Source of the DNA: Pelargonium nanum
Taxonomy: Eukaryota; Streptophyta; Magnoliopsida; Geraniales; Geraniaceae
Length of the DNA stretch: 38,489 nt
Reading direction: 5' to 3'
NCBI GenBank assembly: GCA_036897485.1
Contig: JAYMTF010000360.1
Coordinates: 1-38,489 of the forward strand
Part shown: in pieces, positions 1 to 13,632 of the stretch
Layout of the letters: every line of letters starts with the position of its first letter
How positions within the stretch are numbered: position 1 is the stretch's first letter
Notes under the pieces: generated by a model
The model's database searches: none
Told to the model about the DNA's origin: nothing
The model's input: the letters and a program-made list of their open reading frames with translations, nothing else
Translations under genes and position numbers: made by a program

Positions 1-2129
1 ACTATATCTTCAGAAATAGAACCCTCTGGAAAGCCTTGCTCTTCCTGTAATACCTTTCTTAGCAGCTATACCTTTCCTTCTTTATTCACCTATTACAGCA
101 ACCTCTGCTGTGTATTATCGATGAGGAAGATACTTACTTTTACCGAGAATTTGTATACTATAGACAGTAATATACAGAATTTCTAGCAATACGTACAATT
201 ATATTTTTTTTGATAAGTTGGATAAGTTGAGGCATTTGTTCCCTTATAGTTATAGGTTAGGCCCTATTCTAGTTTCTATCCTAGATGCTTTTCCTCCATT
301 ATTTGGGGGCACTTCTTTGAGCGGGATTTCTTAGTCGTAATTTACCCGTTAAGGTTTATCAAAGACTTTTTAGGGCTTGACTTATTTAGGACTCCTTATT
401 CGTAGTTTCCTTTCTACACCCCTATAAAAAGGCATCGGAATATCCTGACTAAACAGAATGGGGGACTCACTTACTTGTTACCTTTAAATAGCTAACTAAG
501 GAAAAACTTATTCTAAATAGGAAAAACTCCTCGCTTACTTAATAGATGCCCCTTTTTAAACTAAACTATAAACTAGGAATTCCTCATTTAGTAATTTGAA
601 TACCAAGAATCCGTTGAACGAATCTGTGTCTCTATCTCATTCAGAGCTAGAATACCTCCCCCTTGTAACCTAACTCAGGATCTGTATCTTATTCATAGCT
701 GCCTTACTCTTCTTGTTATGGGATCCTGATCTTATCCCTTTTGATTAATGGTTTTGAAAAGCCCTTTTGGCATTCTACTTTTCAACTAGGGCAATGTCAT
801 GAAATATTACTATTGAATTAATAGAACTCCCCGCGTAGGAGGCCTCTTTTGAAATAGGTATTGCCAAATTCTAAAGTAAGGATCATTTATTACCTTGCAT
901 AAGGGATGCTTACCTCATATAAAAGTTCAGATTTTTCTAGTTTCTTATTCGCGTGTATACGAGTATATTCTAAGTTTGTAGGGCTCTTGTCCGCTTCAAA
1001 CTTCTACAAGTTCAGAGCTAGCACTTCGTCGTTTCCTCTTATATTTGTTATCCTTGATACTTGCGAAACAAAGCTACATAAGTAAATACTAGAAGTTCGA
1101 CCCTTTTTCGAAGCTTTGTTATATCTTTTTTATTCTTTTCGAAGAAGTAGTATAAACCCCATTCACTTTTTATTAATAACACCCCGATATCTCTTTGTGG
1201 AATAGAGATTCAGCGATGAACTAAGAACCTTTATAGCTAGATTCAAAATTAATAGGATACTTGCTTTTTTAGAGAAATAATTCAAGGCAGTTTCTCGGGG
1301 AATTTTACTACCATTACATTAGCTTTCAAACGGGGGGTGTATTAATTTGAGTAAACAATCGAGTGTATTCTTATGTATTAAAACTCATTCATGTAATAAT
1401 ATTTCATTAGTATCTACTTCACCTTTTCACGAATTCTAAAGTACATGGAGACGCGGCTATAATTCCTAATAATACTTTAGCAGACTCATAGTTTAAAGCA
1501 AACCCTGCTCATCAGACCCCCATATCCGCTAACTAATTGGGATTTACTAATGGAAAGTCCTCAAGTCGTGTCATACTTTGACTTTAACATTCCTTTTATG
1601 CTTACAAGAAAATAACTATAAATGATTCGACAGTCTCCCCTATTTGTTAGCACAGTCCCTAATGACTATCAAAAACCCTCTTCAACTATTTAAAAGAATA
1701 TACCCAGGTATAATTCGGGACTCCCTTAGATTTAGTAAAGGTATTTAACCGATTAAAGGGAAAAAACTCTCCTAATTTATACCTAATCCAGGTAGGGAGT
1801 ATCCCCACTAAATCTAAATTAATTCTAGTAAGAAATATCTAGCGATTACTTTTTCAAATTTATTGGCGTTGAGCACGGTTTTGTTCTATATTTTTTGTCA
1901 AAATATCAGGGGCTTAACCCTTGGGCATTGATACTTCTGTTTAAGGTACCCCCTTTAGCTCTGAAAAATCCCTGAATTTTTAAGCAATTCATATCGCATA
2001 TGAAAACTTACTATTATTAGGTAAGCCTAGCGCTAGTATTTTATAATTTTTTGGAAGGGGAACTCTTGATTATAACTTGTACAGAAATTAATACCTTTTA
2101 AAGGTTTTCATAAATATTCAGAGGATACC
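1..2129. other. Gene-free stretch
   Basis: Both strands are interrupted by stops in all frames at short intervals. No RNA gene, repeat or mobile element was seen. Confidence 0.6.
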
Positions 2130-2192
2130 CTAAGTCGATTCGAACCGATAGGAATTGCTAGCAAAAGTAATACTCATTAAGAGACTATTTTT
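2130..2192 (-). pseudogene. Weak tRNA-like 3' half
   Basis: The minus strand shows ATCGGTTCGAATCGA, a T-loop-like TTCGAAT with only three stem pairs. About 20 bases upstream is TTTTGCTAGC, which could be an anticodon loop (TGC or GCT) but has no paired stem. This can be a remnant or coincidence. It lies about 65 bases to the left of tRNA-Thr-like copy A, on the same strand. Confidence 0.22.
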
Positions 2193-2255
2193 ACATAAAT
2201 ACGGATAGCCCAAACTCGAAACTTTATGGGGTAAATTCCGGAGGCTCTTGTAGCA

Positions 2256-2318
2256 TCCATATTGAACCCCTACCCGCGGATAACAAGAACGCATGCTTTA
2301 CCGCTTGGCTATATTCCA
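2256..2318 (-). pseudogene. tRNA-Thr(TGT)-like sequence, copy A
   Basis: The minus strand carries a D-arm TAGCCAAGCGGTAAAGC, an anticodon loop CTTGTTA (TGT after U33, threonine) and GGTAGGGGTTCAA, typical of a variable loop running into a T-arm. The inner part of the anticodon stem is mismatched: GCGTT/TCCGC pairs only at the outer three positions. No 3' T-stem strand or matching acceptor 3' strand follows. The stretch 2263-2306 recurs in inverted orientation at 34680-34723 with 42 of 44 bases identical, so this is a duplicated tRNA-derived segment rather than a chance match. Function as a tRNA looks unlikely without repair. Confidence 0.45.
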
Positions 2319-2322
2319 CAAA

Positions 2323-4971
2323 CTGTCATAATTACAAGACTTTACTACTAAACTGCATTGCAAAGGATGAACTAAATCTATTTCTATTTCTATATAAGTG
2401 ATTAAAATTCCTGACATTGCCATACTTTTCTCTTAAATGAGACATAGTTTTGATCTTTCTACTCCTTTGTAAGAGCTAGAGGAGTGCTCTATTTCTAGAG
2501 ATAGCTAAAAAGTCCAGTCAACTTTCGCTTTTTCAGGAGCTTTCTTGAGTTCCTTTGCCTTGTAAAACCCTACTTGCAGTTCCTCGAGTTTTTACTTTTC
2601 GCGGGGCCTACTCACGGCTACTTTTACTTGCATTTCTTATTGTATTATTACTTTTGGTGGTGTATTCTTAAGGAAGGGTTTCTAGTCTATTCCTTTTTTG
2701 GGGTCCCTATTGGAGGAGCAAAGCCGTCCAGTTATAGTTCCTACTTAGGTGTTAACTGGGCTGGGATATGGGGAGCATGTATTTTATATCACATAACTTT
2801 TAAGTAGAATATCCTAACTTTAAACTAGGGAAATCCCAAGAGAAATCTTGCCTTATTTACTAGAACTTACTAATAACCCCCAAGAAGTCGTCGGAAAGAT
2901 CCTATAGCCTTAGAGTTTGATAGAAGTGCTTTGAAAAGGGGTTGGTATTTCATATACAAAGCCCTCTAGGTTAGATTTCGATAAAATAAGAACCAAATCT
3001 AATAATTTACCTAGCAATAATAAGACTCTATACTAAACCCCTTGTAAGTTAGAAGTTTTGGTGGTCGATAAGCCCTTTTACAGCGCTGGTATTAAATTAT
3101 GAGGGAAATATCCAAGACTTTTTTAGACTTCAAATGGGGTTTGCCCTATAGGGGGAGTGTTCTAGTGCTTTAATACATATCCTTATAAAAATCTCAGTAC
3201 GAGGTGTTACCTTAAAAGGGAGTAAAAAATCCTCTTTTATATAAATCCTTAAATCGAGCTCCACTAAATAAAAGATTTCCATTGGCCGAAATCCGGGAAC
3301 TCTCGTAAAGTATGGATCTCATACATATAGATATAGAACCTATAAAAGCAAGGGACAAGTACTTGCAAGTTTTTATCAAAGGTTGGTATATATTTCAAAA
3401 GTAAAGGTATGTACAAAACAAAGCATACTACAAATATCAGTCTTAAAGGAATTTAGTTCTTGTTAGGTAGTCTATAATCATTATATTAAGAGTCTTTTTC
3501 ACACGAACGAAGTCCCCTAGTTAACAAGAAATACGAAGTCTTTTTATAAAGTTCCTAGTTTTAGTTTTGACCTTTGTTACAATCTCTATATGATACTGGA
3601 AAATTACGGATAAAGAAACCAGAGTTACACAATGTTTGTTAAAGTGGATTGACCCGCATTTCCTTAATTCTATGCAAGATATTCTAAAAAAGCTACCTCT
3701 TTACTCTAGGAGCTCTTCTAGGTCTCAAAGTTCAGTACAAGGTCCTTTACAATTTTAATGTATGCAATACCTAATTTTACAGGATTTTGGTCTTTAACAA
3801 ACCCGATGCCACAGAATTTAAAGTGTTTTCTTTCTAAAAAAGAAAGATCTACTATTTGTAATTAACATAATTTACTAAAATTTCTGATTCCAATGTTACA
3901 CTTAAGCTAAATTAGAAAAAATCGAGGTTAGAAACTCATGGGTACCTTGTCCTTAATGCCTTTTTACTTATACCCTTGAAAAGACTGCGTAATTTGAATT
4001 CTTGATAGCTTAAAAAAGAATCCTTTGGGCTTGTAGTAGTAAAGTTTAATAATAAAATTTTCTGAAAAGCGCTTTTTGTTTATAACCCCACTCTATTCTA
4101 CTTTTATATAGCAACTGGGCGAAAGGCACTCTAGAAAAACTAGGCAAGTTCTAAGAAACTAAGATTAAAGGAAATCCTGTAGATACTTCTCCAAAAAGTC
4201 ATGGAATACCCGACCAGTAGACGAAATATAAGCTTCCCTTTCATACTAAAATTCGTTAGTTTTAAATCCAAAATCTTAGGAGTACCCTCATTATTTGAAA
4301 ACATTTATAGAAACTCTGGACTTTATAAAGAGTAAATTATATGTTACACAAATTCTAGGCAATATTACTTGTAAGGTAGGCCTTATTATTAATGGAAAAA
4401 CCTATTATAATACTCATAAAATCTTAAAGAGTTTGGTTTAACAAATACAAATAGGAGGGCATATCCTGAACAGTTGCAAACTCGGATTAAAGAATATTTT
4501 ATAAAACTTAGTAAATATATATTAATTTGATATCTACTAAAAAACACAACTAAAAGCTTGTTGACAATATTGCACCTTTTTACTGCAGTGTCTACTCTTA
4601 GTAAGTTTAGCTGCTAAAGAAGTATGATACCTGCGTGTCCTGTTCTTATTTCAAATTGTGACTTTTCGATAAGCTGTAAATGCGGGGAGAGTGTCTTACA
4701 AAATTCCGTTATGAGCCGTTAACCTAGTATGTTATTCCAAATTTCATTACAAGATTAAGTATGCTGGACCCGTCTAATATAATAATATTATTTGAGTAAC
4801 TCTTACCCTTTAAATGTAGAAATAATCTGTAACGTAAGATTATAGGGAACCCCTGTCCTTTTCCATGATTCAAACTGCAAAGTCCAACAAATGAAGCAGC
4901 TCTCGTGTTGTATTTTAAATCACATTTATAAAAGAATGTTACTGAGAAATTCTATTACACACTTCAGGTAC
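2323..4971. other. Gene-free stretch
   Basis: It contains one 77-codon open frame at 2574-2807 rich in aromatic residues. It has no recognisable family signature and no ATG start (it begins TTG), and its length is expected by chance. Nothing else stands out. Confidence 0.55.
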
Positions 4972-5041
4972 TTTACATAGTCTATCATGGCTTCCCTTTT
5001 GTTGCCTAAAATATAAGGGATGCCATGATAGACTATGTAAA
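4972..5041. repeat. Long perfect inverted repeat (20-bp arms, 16-base terminal loop)
   Basis: The arms 4972-4991 and 5022-5041 are exactly complementary over 20 bases. After a single T-T mismatch, 4993-4998 (TCCCTT) pairs with 5015-5020 (AAGGGA), leaving a loop at 4999-5014. An arm this long is not expected by chance in a sequence this size. It could be a cruciform, a transcription stop or processing hairpin, or a small inverted-repeat insertion. No T-run follows on either strand, so a bacterial-type terminator is unlikely. Confidence 0.95.
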
Positions 5042-6105
5042 CTCGAAAAGCTTTGGTCTTACTTTTATAACGTAGGACGAATGGGAGCTCTAAAAGAATG
5101 AGTCTTAGCTTGTATACCAGAATTAATAAACTCGCGCGCATACTGGAGCCTCTTACTTGACTTACCCTTAAAACCGGGAATATCATGACCTTATGTATAT
5201 TTCTAGAATGACTAAATCTTGATGTTTATCTCAGCATCTTAAAGAACGCTGGGTAAGAGGCAATTCAGTCTAACAAATGCGCTCAGATAAGGTATTAACG
5301 ACATAACATATGTACCCCTCGTAGAGTTTTCCGTAATATAGTAAGATACCTTTTGCTATTTCATAGAATCCCTTAATATTCCTATATTCATACAGGAGCT
5401 TAATATTTTATGCTATTTTGTTTTACTAATTTTTGAGGACTACTGTGAAATAAGTATACAATGCATTAATTTTTTTAAAGATGAAGAGCATTTCTCTCCC
5501 GGATAGGATCCTGGGTCTTTTGGTTGTTGATACTTGAAAAAGTTACACGACGGATAGATCGTGCTGCGGATACCCTTTTTAAACTAACAAATCAGGAAAA
5601 ATTACCGATTAGTAAAGATTCCATACACAGATGAGTAAACTAGTCCTAAGGCTGACTTACTCTTGGCTAATTCATATCGTACTTTTGATCACTCCACAAA
5701 CCTAGAGCAGTATTTCCTCCTCCGCCTATTTTAGGGTTTGGAGTACTACTTGAATACTTTCGAAGAATCGAAATTATCCGTCTCTGGCTGCTATAGCTAG
5801 CTCTACGTCAAGTGTGTAATGCATACTCAAGAACTGCGGCAATTTTATAACCAAATCTATACTAAGGCCTCGTCCAGTAGGATTTTAACCGTCGTGCAGT
5901 GCTTATCAAGAAAAAAGGTGTGACTAATGACAAAGAATTCTCGTTAAAATGTGCTAAGCCCTTATCCATAAAAATAAAGAAGGAACATCTCTTTAGTAAA
6001 CGCTTACGTTCCATACTAAAGTCTAACTAAAAAGTAGCGTATTAAAGCATTTAGATTAGTATCTAAACTAGAGTTTATTTCTAAAATAAAAACTAATTTA
6101 AGATA
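5042..6105. other. Gene-free stretch
   Basis: No gene or notable repeat. The open frame on the minus strand that spans the 4972-5041 hairpin is explained by the palindrome and chance. Confidence 0.55.
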
Positions 6106-6175
6106 AAGCACAGGTGGTGGTAGAGCACTCTATTGTTAACTGAACTGGTCATAGGTTTGAGTCCTGCTTTGCTTG
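6106..6175 (+). pseudogene. tRNA-Asn(GTT)-like sequence, imperfect cloverleaf
   Basis: Clearly tRNA-derived. It has an acceptor AAGCACA/TTTGCTT with one mismatch, the D-loop and 3' D-strand GGTAGAGC, an anticodon loop TTGTTAA (GTT, asparagine) and a T-arm ATAGG-TTTGAGT-CCTGC with one A-C and one G-T pair. The 5' strand of the D-stem (GCTC) is missing: the run from acceptor to D-loop is several bases too short. The anticodon stem CTCTA/CTGAA has at least three mismatches. It is either a decaying gene or one that would need RNA editing to fold. The total length of 70 is slightly below normal. The asparagine identity rests on the loop alone. Confidence 0.55.
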
Positions 6176-9100
6176 GAGTTAGCTTATATGTAGAGTCTAT
6201 AAAGTAATGACTAATTTAAATTCTTGTTTAAAGAAACTCGTTAATGTAAATCCAGTTGCAAAAAATTTCATAAAGAAAAAAGAGGGCCCTCCCGGAACTA
6301 AGACAAGGCCCTATCTAAGAATTAGGAGTTTTGTAGCGCTTCGCATTCAAGCTAATGTATTATAATCGTGTATTTATACTTTATAAAAAAAGAGTTCCGG
6401 AAATTCATTTTATCCACGGGAATCACGATACATTGGCACTGTCTATACTACGGTAGCAACTAATACTAGTTAGCGCTTGCTGTTTGATAACAAAAATCTT
6501 TTACGAGCTCGATGTTTACCTTTATATGTTCTCTTATCCATTAAGAGGATCTAAGTTCAATATCACCGAAAAAGTCTATCATTTGCATCAAGTTTAGATT
6601 CGGGTCACATTTCTCTTCCCAGCTGTATGGAACCTATCTCAGCTCCTATATGCTAAGTAAGAAAGAAACGTTCGGATTACTTAACACCCAATTGATCGTA
6701 TTAATATTTCACACTTGTTAGGAAATTGCTTAGCAAAATACCTGCTTTTACGTGCTTCTATACTACACAAACTTTGTTATTGAGAAAAATCTACGCATTA
6801 GTGGTTAGGGTGAATGTATTAACTTGGTACTAAACCGAACTCCTCTTTCTTTGAGTTTAATGGTGCTTTTTAGAATAGAGCTCCCTATTAAAATTGTTCT
6901 TGTGTATTGTGTATAAATCAAGAGAGGGTCTAATTTTAGAGTCTAAAAATATTACTTCTTAATTTCTATGGGTCTTACCGAGTTTTAGGCTATTACACTT
7001 TAAAAGTTATATAGAAAACCCCTCATGAGTACTGGTCATACAATCTTAGGTTACACCACAGCCTTTGCTTTTGAAGTTATAGGTATCTTCACTAAGATAT
7101 AGAGTATACACTTTATTTGATTACAGAGCTGCCTTTACTCTTGATAAAAAAATCACTGTGAAATTTGAAAGTAGTCAGTTAGCTTCACAAAGGACAGTTT
7201 TTTGGATGAAAGTTATAACATATTGCTACAAATATATAGATAAAAGTATACTTTAGAGGCATTACTACTAAACACAAAGAAAAATTATATTTAATCTCAG
7301 GTGTTAGCTCCCTCTAGTTTTCCTACAGAGATCTAGATTTAGAATGCCTTAACTTCTAAAAACTTTTTTTCAAGTATGATTTAAGGAATATAGCTCAATC
7401 AATGTATTTCCTAGAACCTTTTTGAGTTCAAATACTAGGCATGAGTACCAAGGAGAAAGCTTTTAAATACGGGTTTTAAATAAGAGACATGATATATTGA
7501 ATACTCTTTTTCTCTCGGTAATTATAACGAATCCTTATTCACAGTCAAGCACCGAGAAGGTTCCTGTTGGATCAGATAAGCGTATACTGTGGGCAACTGT
7601 CCTTTACTTTTATAAGAGTTATTCTTGACTGGCTGCTGAAGTTAAAGTTACACTTAGTTATTTATAACTACAAATTCTTCTTCTAATGCAAAACGAATAG
7701 AGATCGGGAAGGGGCTAACATGAACTTAGAGATGCCCGTCCTGCTTGGGTAGAGAAAACCCGGGTTGAACTTGTTACTACCAGTATAATAAATAGGAACC
7801 CTGCTCTTGTTAGGAAAATAAAGGGAAGTAGTCTTGCTTATTGGCTTGTCCAGGAATAGTCTAGATAGAGGCTTCCAAATAGAAAAAGTGCTTAACTTAT
7901 CTGAAGTTATTACAAAAGAGCAAAGTTTAGAATCTAAGGAATTGTAAATAGCAATTAAATAGCAACTAAATCCTTGAAAGTCTTTTCTTAAAAGAGACCT
8001 CGACTCAGTGAAGAGAGAGTTAGTTCGCTAAATGAATTGACCGTGTAATCTAAACCTTTTAAGGAATACAAAAAAGGTAGGTTTTAAATTATGCTCTAGC
8101 TCCGGAATTCCAGTAATAAAATAAGTAACTATGGGCTTTACCTTCTACTTTCCTAAGGATCCCGGGCTCTGTTGTTTTTTTTGCTTTATTTATCTAAGAC
8201 TTCAGTACTGATTAGTAAGACTGCTCTCTAGGCGGGTAATCCTCGTTTTCCAGACCTAAAAGTTCTTTATATAGTCCATTTTAAGGTTTCTGCAGTAGTT
8301 ACCAAGAGTATGGGCTCGTTTTTACAACAACTCGGGAGGTCGAGTTTTAGTGTTATCTCAGAACACCTTGTGACTAAAGGAACTTACTTAAGATATAGTA
8401 ATTTTGTTTATAACTAAGTCTTTTGAAGAGATAAAAAACTTATCTATAATTCTACTCAGTCAAATCTAGAGAATACCAAGAGTCCTCCTTTTTTAAAAGG
8501 CACCTAAAAAGAGGGTGCTCGTGGAAGGTTGTTTGTAATAGTAAGAGTCTTTAATATCCACAAGTATGAGAACTTTTTAATTTTAGCTTTTTTGCAGGGA
8601 ATTCATCTTAGATTACTGATAGAGATAATTCAAAAACTCCTATTTTGTACAAACTATAAGCTACATGAACTGCACTGGAAGACATAAGGAAATTCAATTT
8701 ATATCTTAGTATAAATATTTGAGAGCTTCGGACTTAGAAAGTATGACCTATTGTTTCTACTTTTAAGTTATCCGTTTGGGAATTTTCTAGGTCTCATGAG
8801 TGAAACATCAACAAATTTGCTTTTAATCAAGTTAGAACCCAGGATCTATGACTATCTATGTTGTGCTGACTTTTTTCATCTTGTTCCTTTCATCCATATG
8901 CTCCTAAATAACTCGTACAAATGAAACTACCCTATAATGAAAGAGGCCCGTTCTTATCTTAAGTTGGAGTACTTAGACAGGATGCCTTTCGCATACTTTT
9001 TTTTATTTAGTCAATGTCGTTAGAGTAAGCATACCCATTCTATAAAAGCCTAGAGTAGGAAACCTTCCATAGTTTTACACTTCTCGTTATATGTTCAGGA

Positions 9101-12100
9101 GCCCGTAAACAAAGGAATACAAATAAATATATTCGTGTGAAGTACAAGGTTTTTATTTCTGCCTAATACATGGATAGAACAGGGATCCCTTTACCTTGGC
9201 ATTAATATTACTGCTACTATTACTTCGACGGGTTTCCTTTTTCGGTTTAGTACCCTTTATCATACCTTCCAAAACTCTGAAAGTATTAGAGAATTCTACG
9301 TTTATTTTCAACTCAAAAGGGGGGGGGGGTTACTATTATATAAGCTAGATTAAAAAACCTATGCTTAAAGCTAGTCGTAGCAGTCAGTCTTTTCTTTTAC
9401 CGTGTACCCAACTAGAAAAGGAAGAAACCAAGCGTATTCCCGAATTATCGCATGTTCATATGATGATAGAGTTCCCCTTTCTAAAAATTCTGTAAATAAA
9501 TTTCAGGTTTTATTAATTCTACATATAAGCTAAATATAAAAAGGTAAAAAAGAAGGAGTAGCTTCGTACATGAGAGACTACATCTTGCACAACACAGTAT
9601 TTGTAATAAAGCAGAGCTCTGCATTAGGATAGAAGAAAGGTCTACTTATCTACCACAATTATAAGGAAAGGGGTACCCCTTTTTGCCCAGTTTAGTAACT
9701 AATGAAATTTTGCCCTACTTATTACTATACACTACTAAAAAGAGACTTTAGGACATGGTATATCAATACAAAAGGACAAGTGCATCCCTAGATAACTAAA
9801 AGAACTACACAGCATAAGAGAAAGAGGCTTTTTACAATAAGCAAGAACTTTACAAATTAGAATATTTTATTTGAGCTTACTCCAGGACACTACTGTCAGC
9901 CATTAATTCTTGATTACGAGCAAGCTTACGGAAGTAGGCAATTCTGGACATTATTTACAAAAATATGTAAAAACTCGTTTAGTAAAAAAAGAGAGAATCC
10001 CTTTGTTTCAATTTTATATTACCAATCCAAAGTAGACAAACGAAACTTCCCATAAATAACCCCTTATAGTGTCACTAGTTAAATATCTCGCTTCTAAAAA
10101 GAGTGGGTGACTCTCCTCCAATTAGCCATTAGACAGGGTTTGGGCAGAGGCTTTAATTTTTGTTTTGTTGAAAAGATTTCTATAGAATTAACTAGAATAC
10201 AATAAGAGTTCTTCTATTACTAGAGGTCCACAGGGGCCCTTTTCAGGATTTTTACCAAATTATTTATATAAGTAGAGTTTTTAGTTATATTCCAAGGAAT
10301 TACAGGACCCCTCTAAATAAGTATAGTAAGTTTCGGGATAAGGGGTCCAGAGAAGTTATTCCTGCTTTTCTAGAGTTTGCAGTAGCGAGATCCTCATCTG
10401 TTTGATCAAAATAATTAACTTTTTTGTAATTTCAGTCAATCTTTACTAGATACTAGATCATCAAAAGCATTGGCTGGGCCTCCCTCTTATGGGTTAGCTT
10501 TTTATTATAACCTATACTATTTTACATGTAAAGAGAAACACCCGGGGTATACATTCTCAGGGAACTTAAGAGTCAATTTTATGGACGAAGTACCTTGTTT
10601 AATTTAAGAACCTATAATAGTTAACTTTTTTGTAAGAATACTTTGAAGCTTTTTTGCCTGATTGCCTTTTTGTACTCTAATGTTATACCTATTAGGATTA
10701 AGGGCTGCCTTTGTCTAGTTCGAGGTCGTTTACGTGAAACAAGAATACTAACTTGTCACTTTCTGGCTCTGCTACGGGATGCAATTACCCCTCTAGATTC
10801 TTTGTACTTTATGACGACTTCCTCTTTTGTAACAACAAAATCTATGAATTCTCTCGTTTACTCTAGGTATAATCAAGTTATCAGGACTCCCTTTTAATGC
10901 TAGGATAAAAGGAAACAAAAAACTAAGCAGCCAAGGAACGCACAAGAATCCCTGTTTAAGAAAAGCGCTCTCTAGCTAGATAATATCCTGAGGTATAAGA
11001 GGTCTTAAAATTGATAGATTAGAATTTTTAAGTTCCATACTTTTTTGGTTTTCGGTTGAATGATTGAGGTTTCCCTAGAGTGCCTTTAAATAGCAAGATG
11101 TCCGGTTGCAGGCGGTACAGTTATAAGGAATCCCGGGGTTTGTGGGTACTTATAAGTAAAATTATGAATTTAATTTTCTAAATATAGAATAGTCTCTTAC
11201 AAAGCGTAAAGTACATGATACACAGGAAGCCTAGACTATTAAAAGGAAGAGAAGAGTGGCTGGCTATTTTCGTCAAGGACAACAAGAGTAGTAGGCATAG
11301 CCAAATAAAGTGAGAACTCGCATCTTCTGTTTAAAGTTTTGTTTCTAACTTAAGTTTAATACAACAGACAAATTTGACATAGGAATGGAGTCTACCAAAA
11401 ACGAAGTGGTATCCTTGCTTCTTACTTTTCCTAGAAAGAAATCCTGAGGAGAGCACTTAGGTAAACCATATGAAGTGTTATTAACCTTAATCCTATCCAA
11501 ACTAGGAGCAATTCATCAAAATAAGTCTGCTTACGTGTAGCCAGAATCTAGATGTATCCTTTTTTTTTCCTTTTTATTAAATATAACTGCCTCATTGTAT
11601 AAGCTATGCTAGAAGACATGAATTGTCTAGATATCTTTTTATATTTTTGGTAATAGAGCTACCCCTTACTGCTTTTTGCTAAGCTATACAGGATTTACGG
11701 TAAGAAGCCCTACGCACAAAAAGCTTTAGTACAGCACACCCGGGAAAGGGTACTCCTTCAAGTGTTTAAAAAAGTTATTACATCTAAAAGTAAAAATATA
11801 CTAGGAATCCCGTTATGCTGAGTTTACATTACAAGAGTAGCCGTGACTTTCAATTCAACCGAAGCGGGCTACCCTTTTAGAATTTCCAAGTTAAGACTAG
11901 GGTTTCCTACTAATGTGTATACTTATTATCCTACTGTTTCCACATTATGAGAGCGGATTATTCTTTTATTTTAGTTTCCCTTGGTAACACAAGATTAAAG
12001 CTACTTTTATGAATTTCCTTATTATATAGGAGCATAGAAGACTTTTATTCTGTCTAAAGCAACTCGCCCTAATTTTCAGTATCAGTTATTAGAGTAATAA

Positions 12101-13563
12101 GGTTGTGGGTGCTGTACTAAAACAAAAACCGGGGTCTATCTTATATTCTATTTGTTTACATTAAGTGTTACAAATTAATTTAAAATTCATGCTAAGCCCC
12201 CTTTTTGGAATTGCCTGATATAGAGATTTTTATTAGCAATTTCGTCCTCTCATAATTTCATAATTGGGATTTTTCCAAAGAAAGTTGGTGGGTAGGATCT
12301 AGCTCAGTGACGTGATATGTAAGGGTTCTAACATCTCGATTTTCTCTACAAAACCCTGTTACAGAACTTCGATAACTAGTAATAAGGAGAAGCTTAGTCC
12401 AGTATACAAAGGGGATCCCCCTAAAACTCTAAAATACCTCGTTAATCCTGTTGCAAACTCGAAGGGAGCTGCTTTCTATTTTCTAAACCCTTTTGACAGG
12501 TGGTATATCCCCTCCGGTATTATACTCTACTTTATCGTATGAAACCCAGTCCTTAGTACTAAAATAAGTTTTGGCTTAACAAGAAAAGAATATTAAAAAC
12601 TGGATCTAAAAGAAGCACTTGTTCGGCCCGTTAATGAGAAAGTAAAGAGTAAGATTCATTTACATAGAGTAAGACCTGAGGTTGTAGACAGGGCGTTTTC
12701 AAGAGGTGCTTTTAATTCAATTAATACTCAAGTAAAAAGCTTTTCCTTACTTTTAAGATACTAAGGGCCTTCTATAAGGTATAGCAAGACTAAAAGTAGG
12801 GTAAGTATAAAGGTTCAAGCCGACTCCTATACAAAAAGTATAAACGTTATTTCCAGCTTTAGTTATAATTATTAATCTTTGTTTTATTTGTTTGATCTTC
12901 ACCGGTACCTGTGTCTCATTGAAAGGAAAGGCACAAGAAATAAAAGGTTTCCTTTACAATTTTACAGCAGAGGGTCCTTTTTACAAATATTAGACGATAC
13001 TATCAACAGGTAGAACGTATCAAAAAACTCAAGACTTTCAGGAGTAAGGAAGGGTAAGGGTTAAATGCTTTTACGTCTAAAGAAGGTCCCTGTAATTACT
13101 TTCTTTTGAAATAAAGTAAGACTCGCTATACTGTCCACCGAATAAGTATCTAATCTCTGATAACTAGCTTAGACTTGAGGTTGTCTCTTTCTTTTAGTAT
13201 TGTATTCATTATCACGCTTAAGCCAAATAGAGACTCGGTAAAAACCCTATTTAACTACACTACACCCCTTTAGGGTGGTCTTACCTCTCTATCCTATACC
13301 ACGTATATTTAAAGTATGAGACTGAGGCGAGCTCTACTTTTTAATTTTAAAATAATAGGAACTGTAGCCCGGTATAGATATAATGGCAATTTATTACGTG
13401 TAATGGGGCTTTGTCTGTTAATTTATGCCGTTCATTACACATGCAGGGGTAACAGAGAGAGATATAGTAATATCATATAATATTGAGTTAAATCAATCTA
13501 TCTGATTTTTCAGGAAATGCTCTTAGTATAGGCAACGAGGACATAAGAATCGTTTTATAAAAG
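6176..13563. other. Long gene-free stretch with scattered GC palindromes
   Basis: No gene is recognised over more than 7 kb. The stretch holds GAGGGCCCTC (6282-6291), GCAGAGCTCTGC around 9611, a 16-base palindrome around GGTACC (9667-9682) and the G11 run. The open frames at 10643-10897 and 12312-12542 lack recognisable motifs and are chance-sized. Confidence 0.55.
9319..9329 (+). repeat. Homopolymer run of eleven G
   Basis: Eleven consecutive G follow ACTCAAAA and precede TTACTATT. It is an outlier in a sequence of about one third G+C. Its length could vary between molecules through slippage, or be a sequencing miscount. Confidence 0.9.
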
Positions 13564-13632
13564 ATAAATCAAGTAGGTTAGAACAAAAATCTTTTAGCTT
13601 GCATTTCGTAGGTTCGAGTCCTGCGTATTTAA
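13564..13632 (+). pseudogene. tRNA-Lys(TTT)-like sequence with perfect T-arm, broken 5' half
   Basis: The 3' half is well preserved: T-arm CGTAGG-TTCGAGT-CCTGCG pairs fully, with one T-G, and is followed by GTATTTA. The 5' acceptor strand TAAATC would match if one A were added. A D-loop and 3' D-strand GTAGGTTAGAAC is present, but its 5' D-strand partner (GTTC) is absent. The anticodon loop CTTTTAG at 13591-13597 gives TTT (lysine) after U33, but the flanking bases do not pair. Read as a damaged tRNA-Lys or a precursor that would need editing. The same CTTTTAG loop recurs in the relic near 33.7 kb. Confidence 0.5.

Noticed and set aside
2574..2807. 77-codon open frame rich in Phe, Tyr and Trp, briefly suggestive of cytochrome oxidase subunit 3 (WW..KEG)
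   Set aside because: The surrounding subunit 3 motifs are absent, it begins with TTG, and its length is expected by chance.
4926..5186. 86-codon minus-strand frame over the long hairpin
   Set aside because: It exists because the palindrome happens to lack stops in that frame, and it has no family signature.
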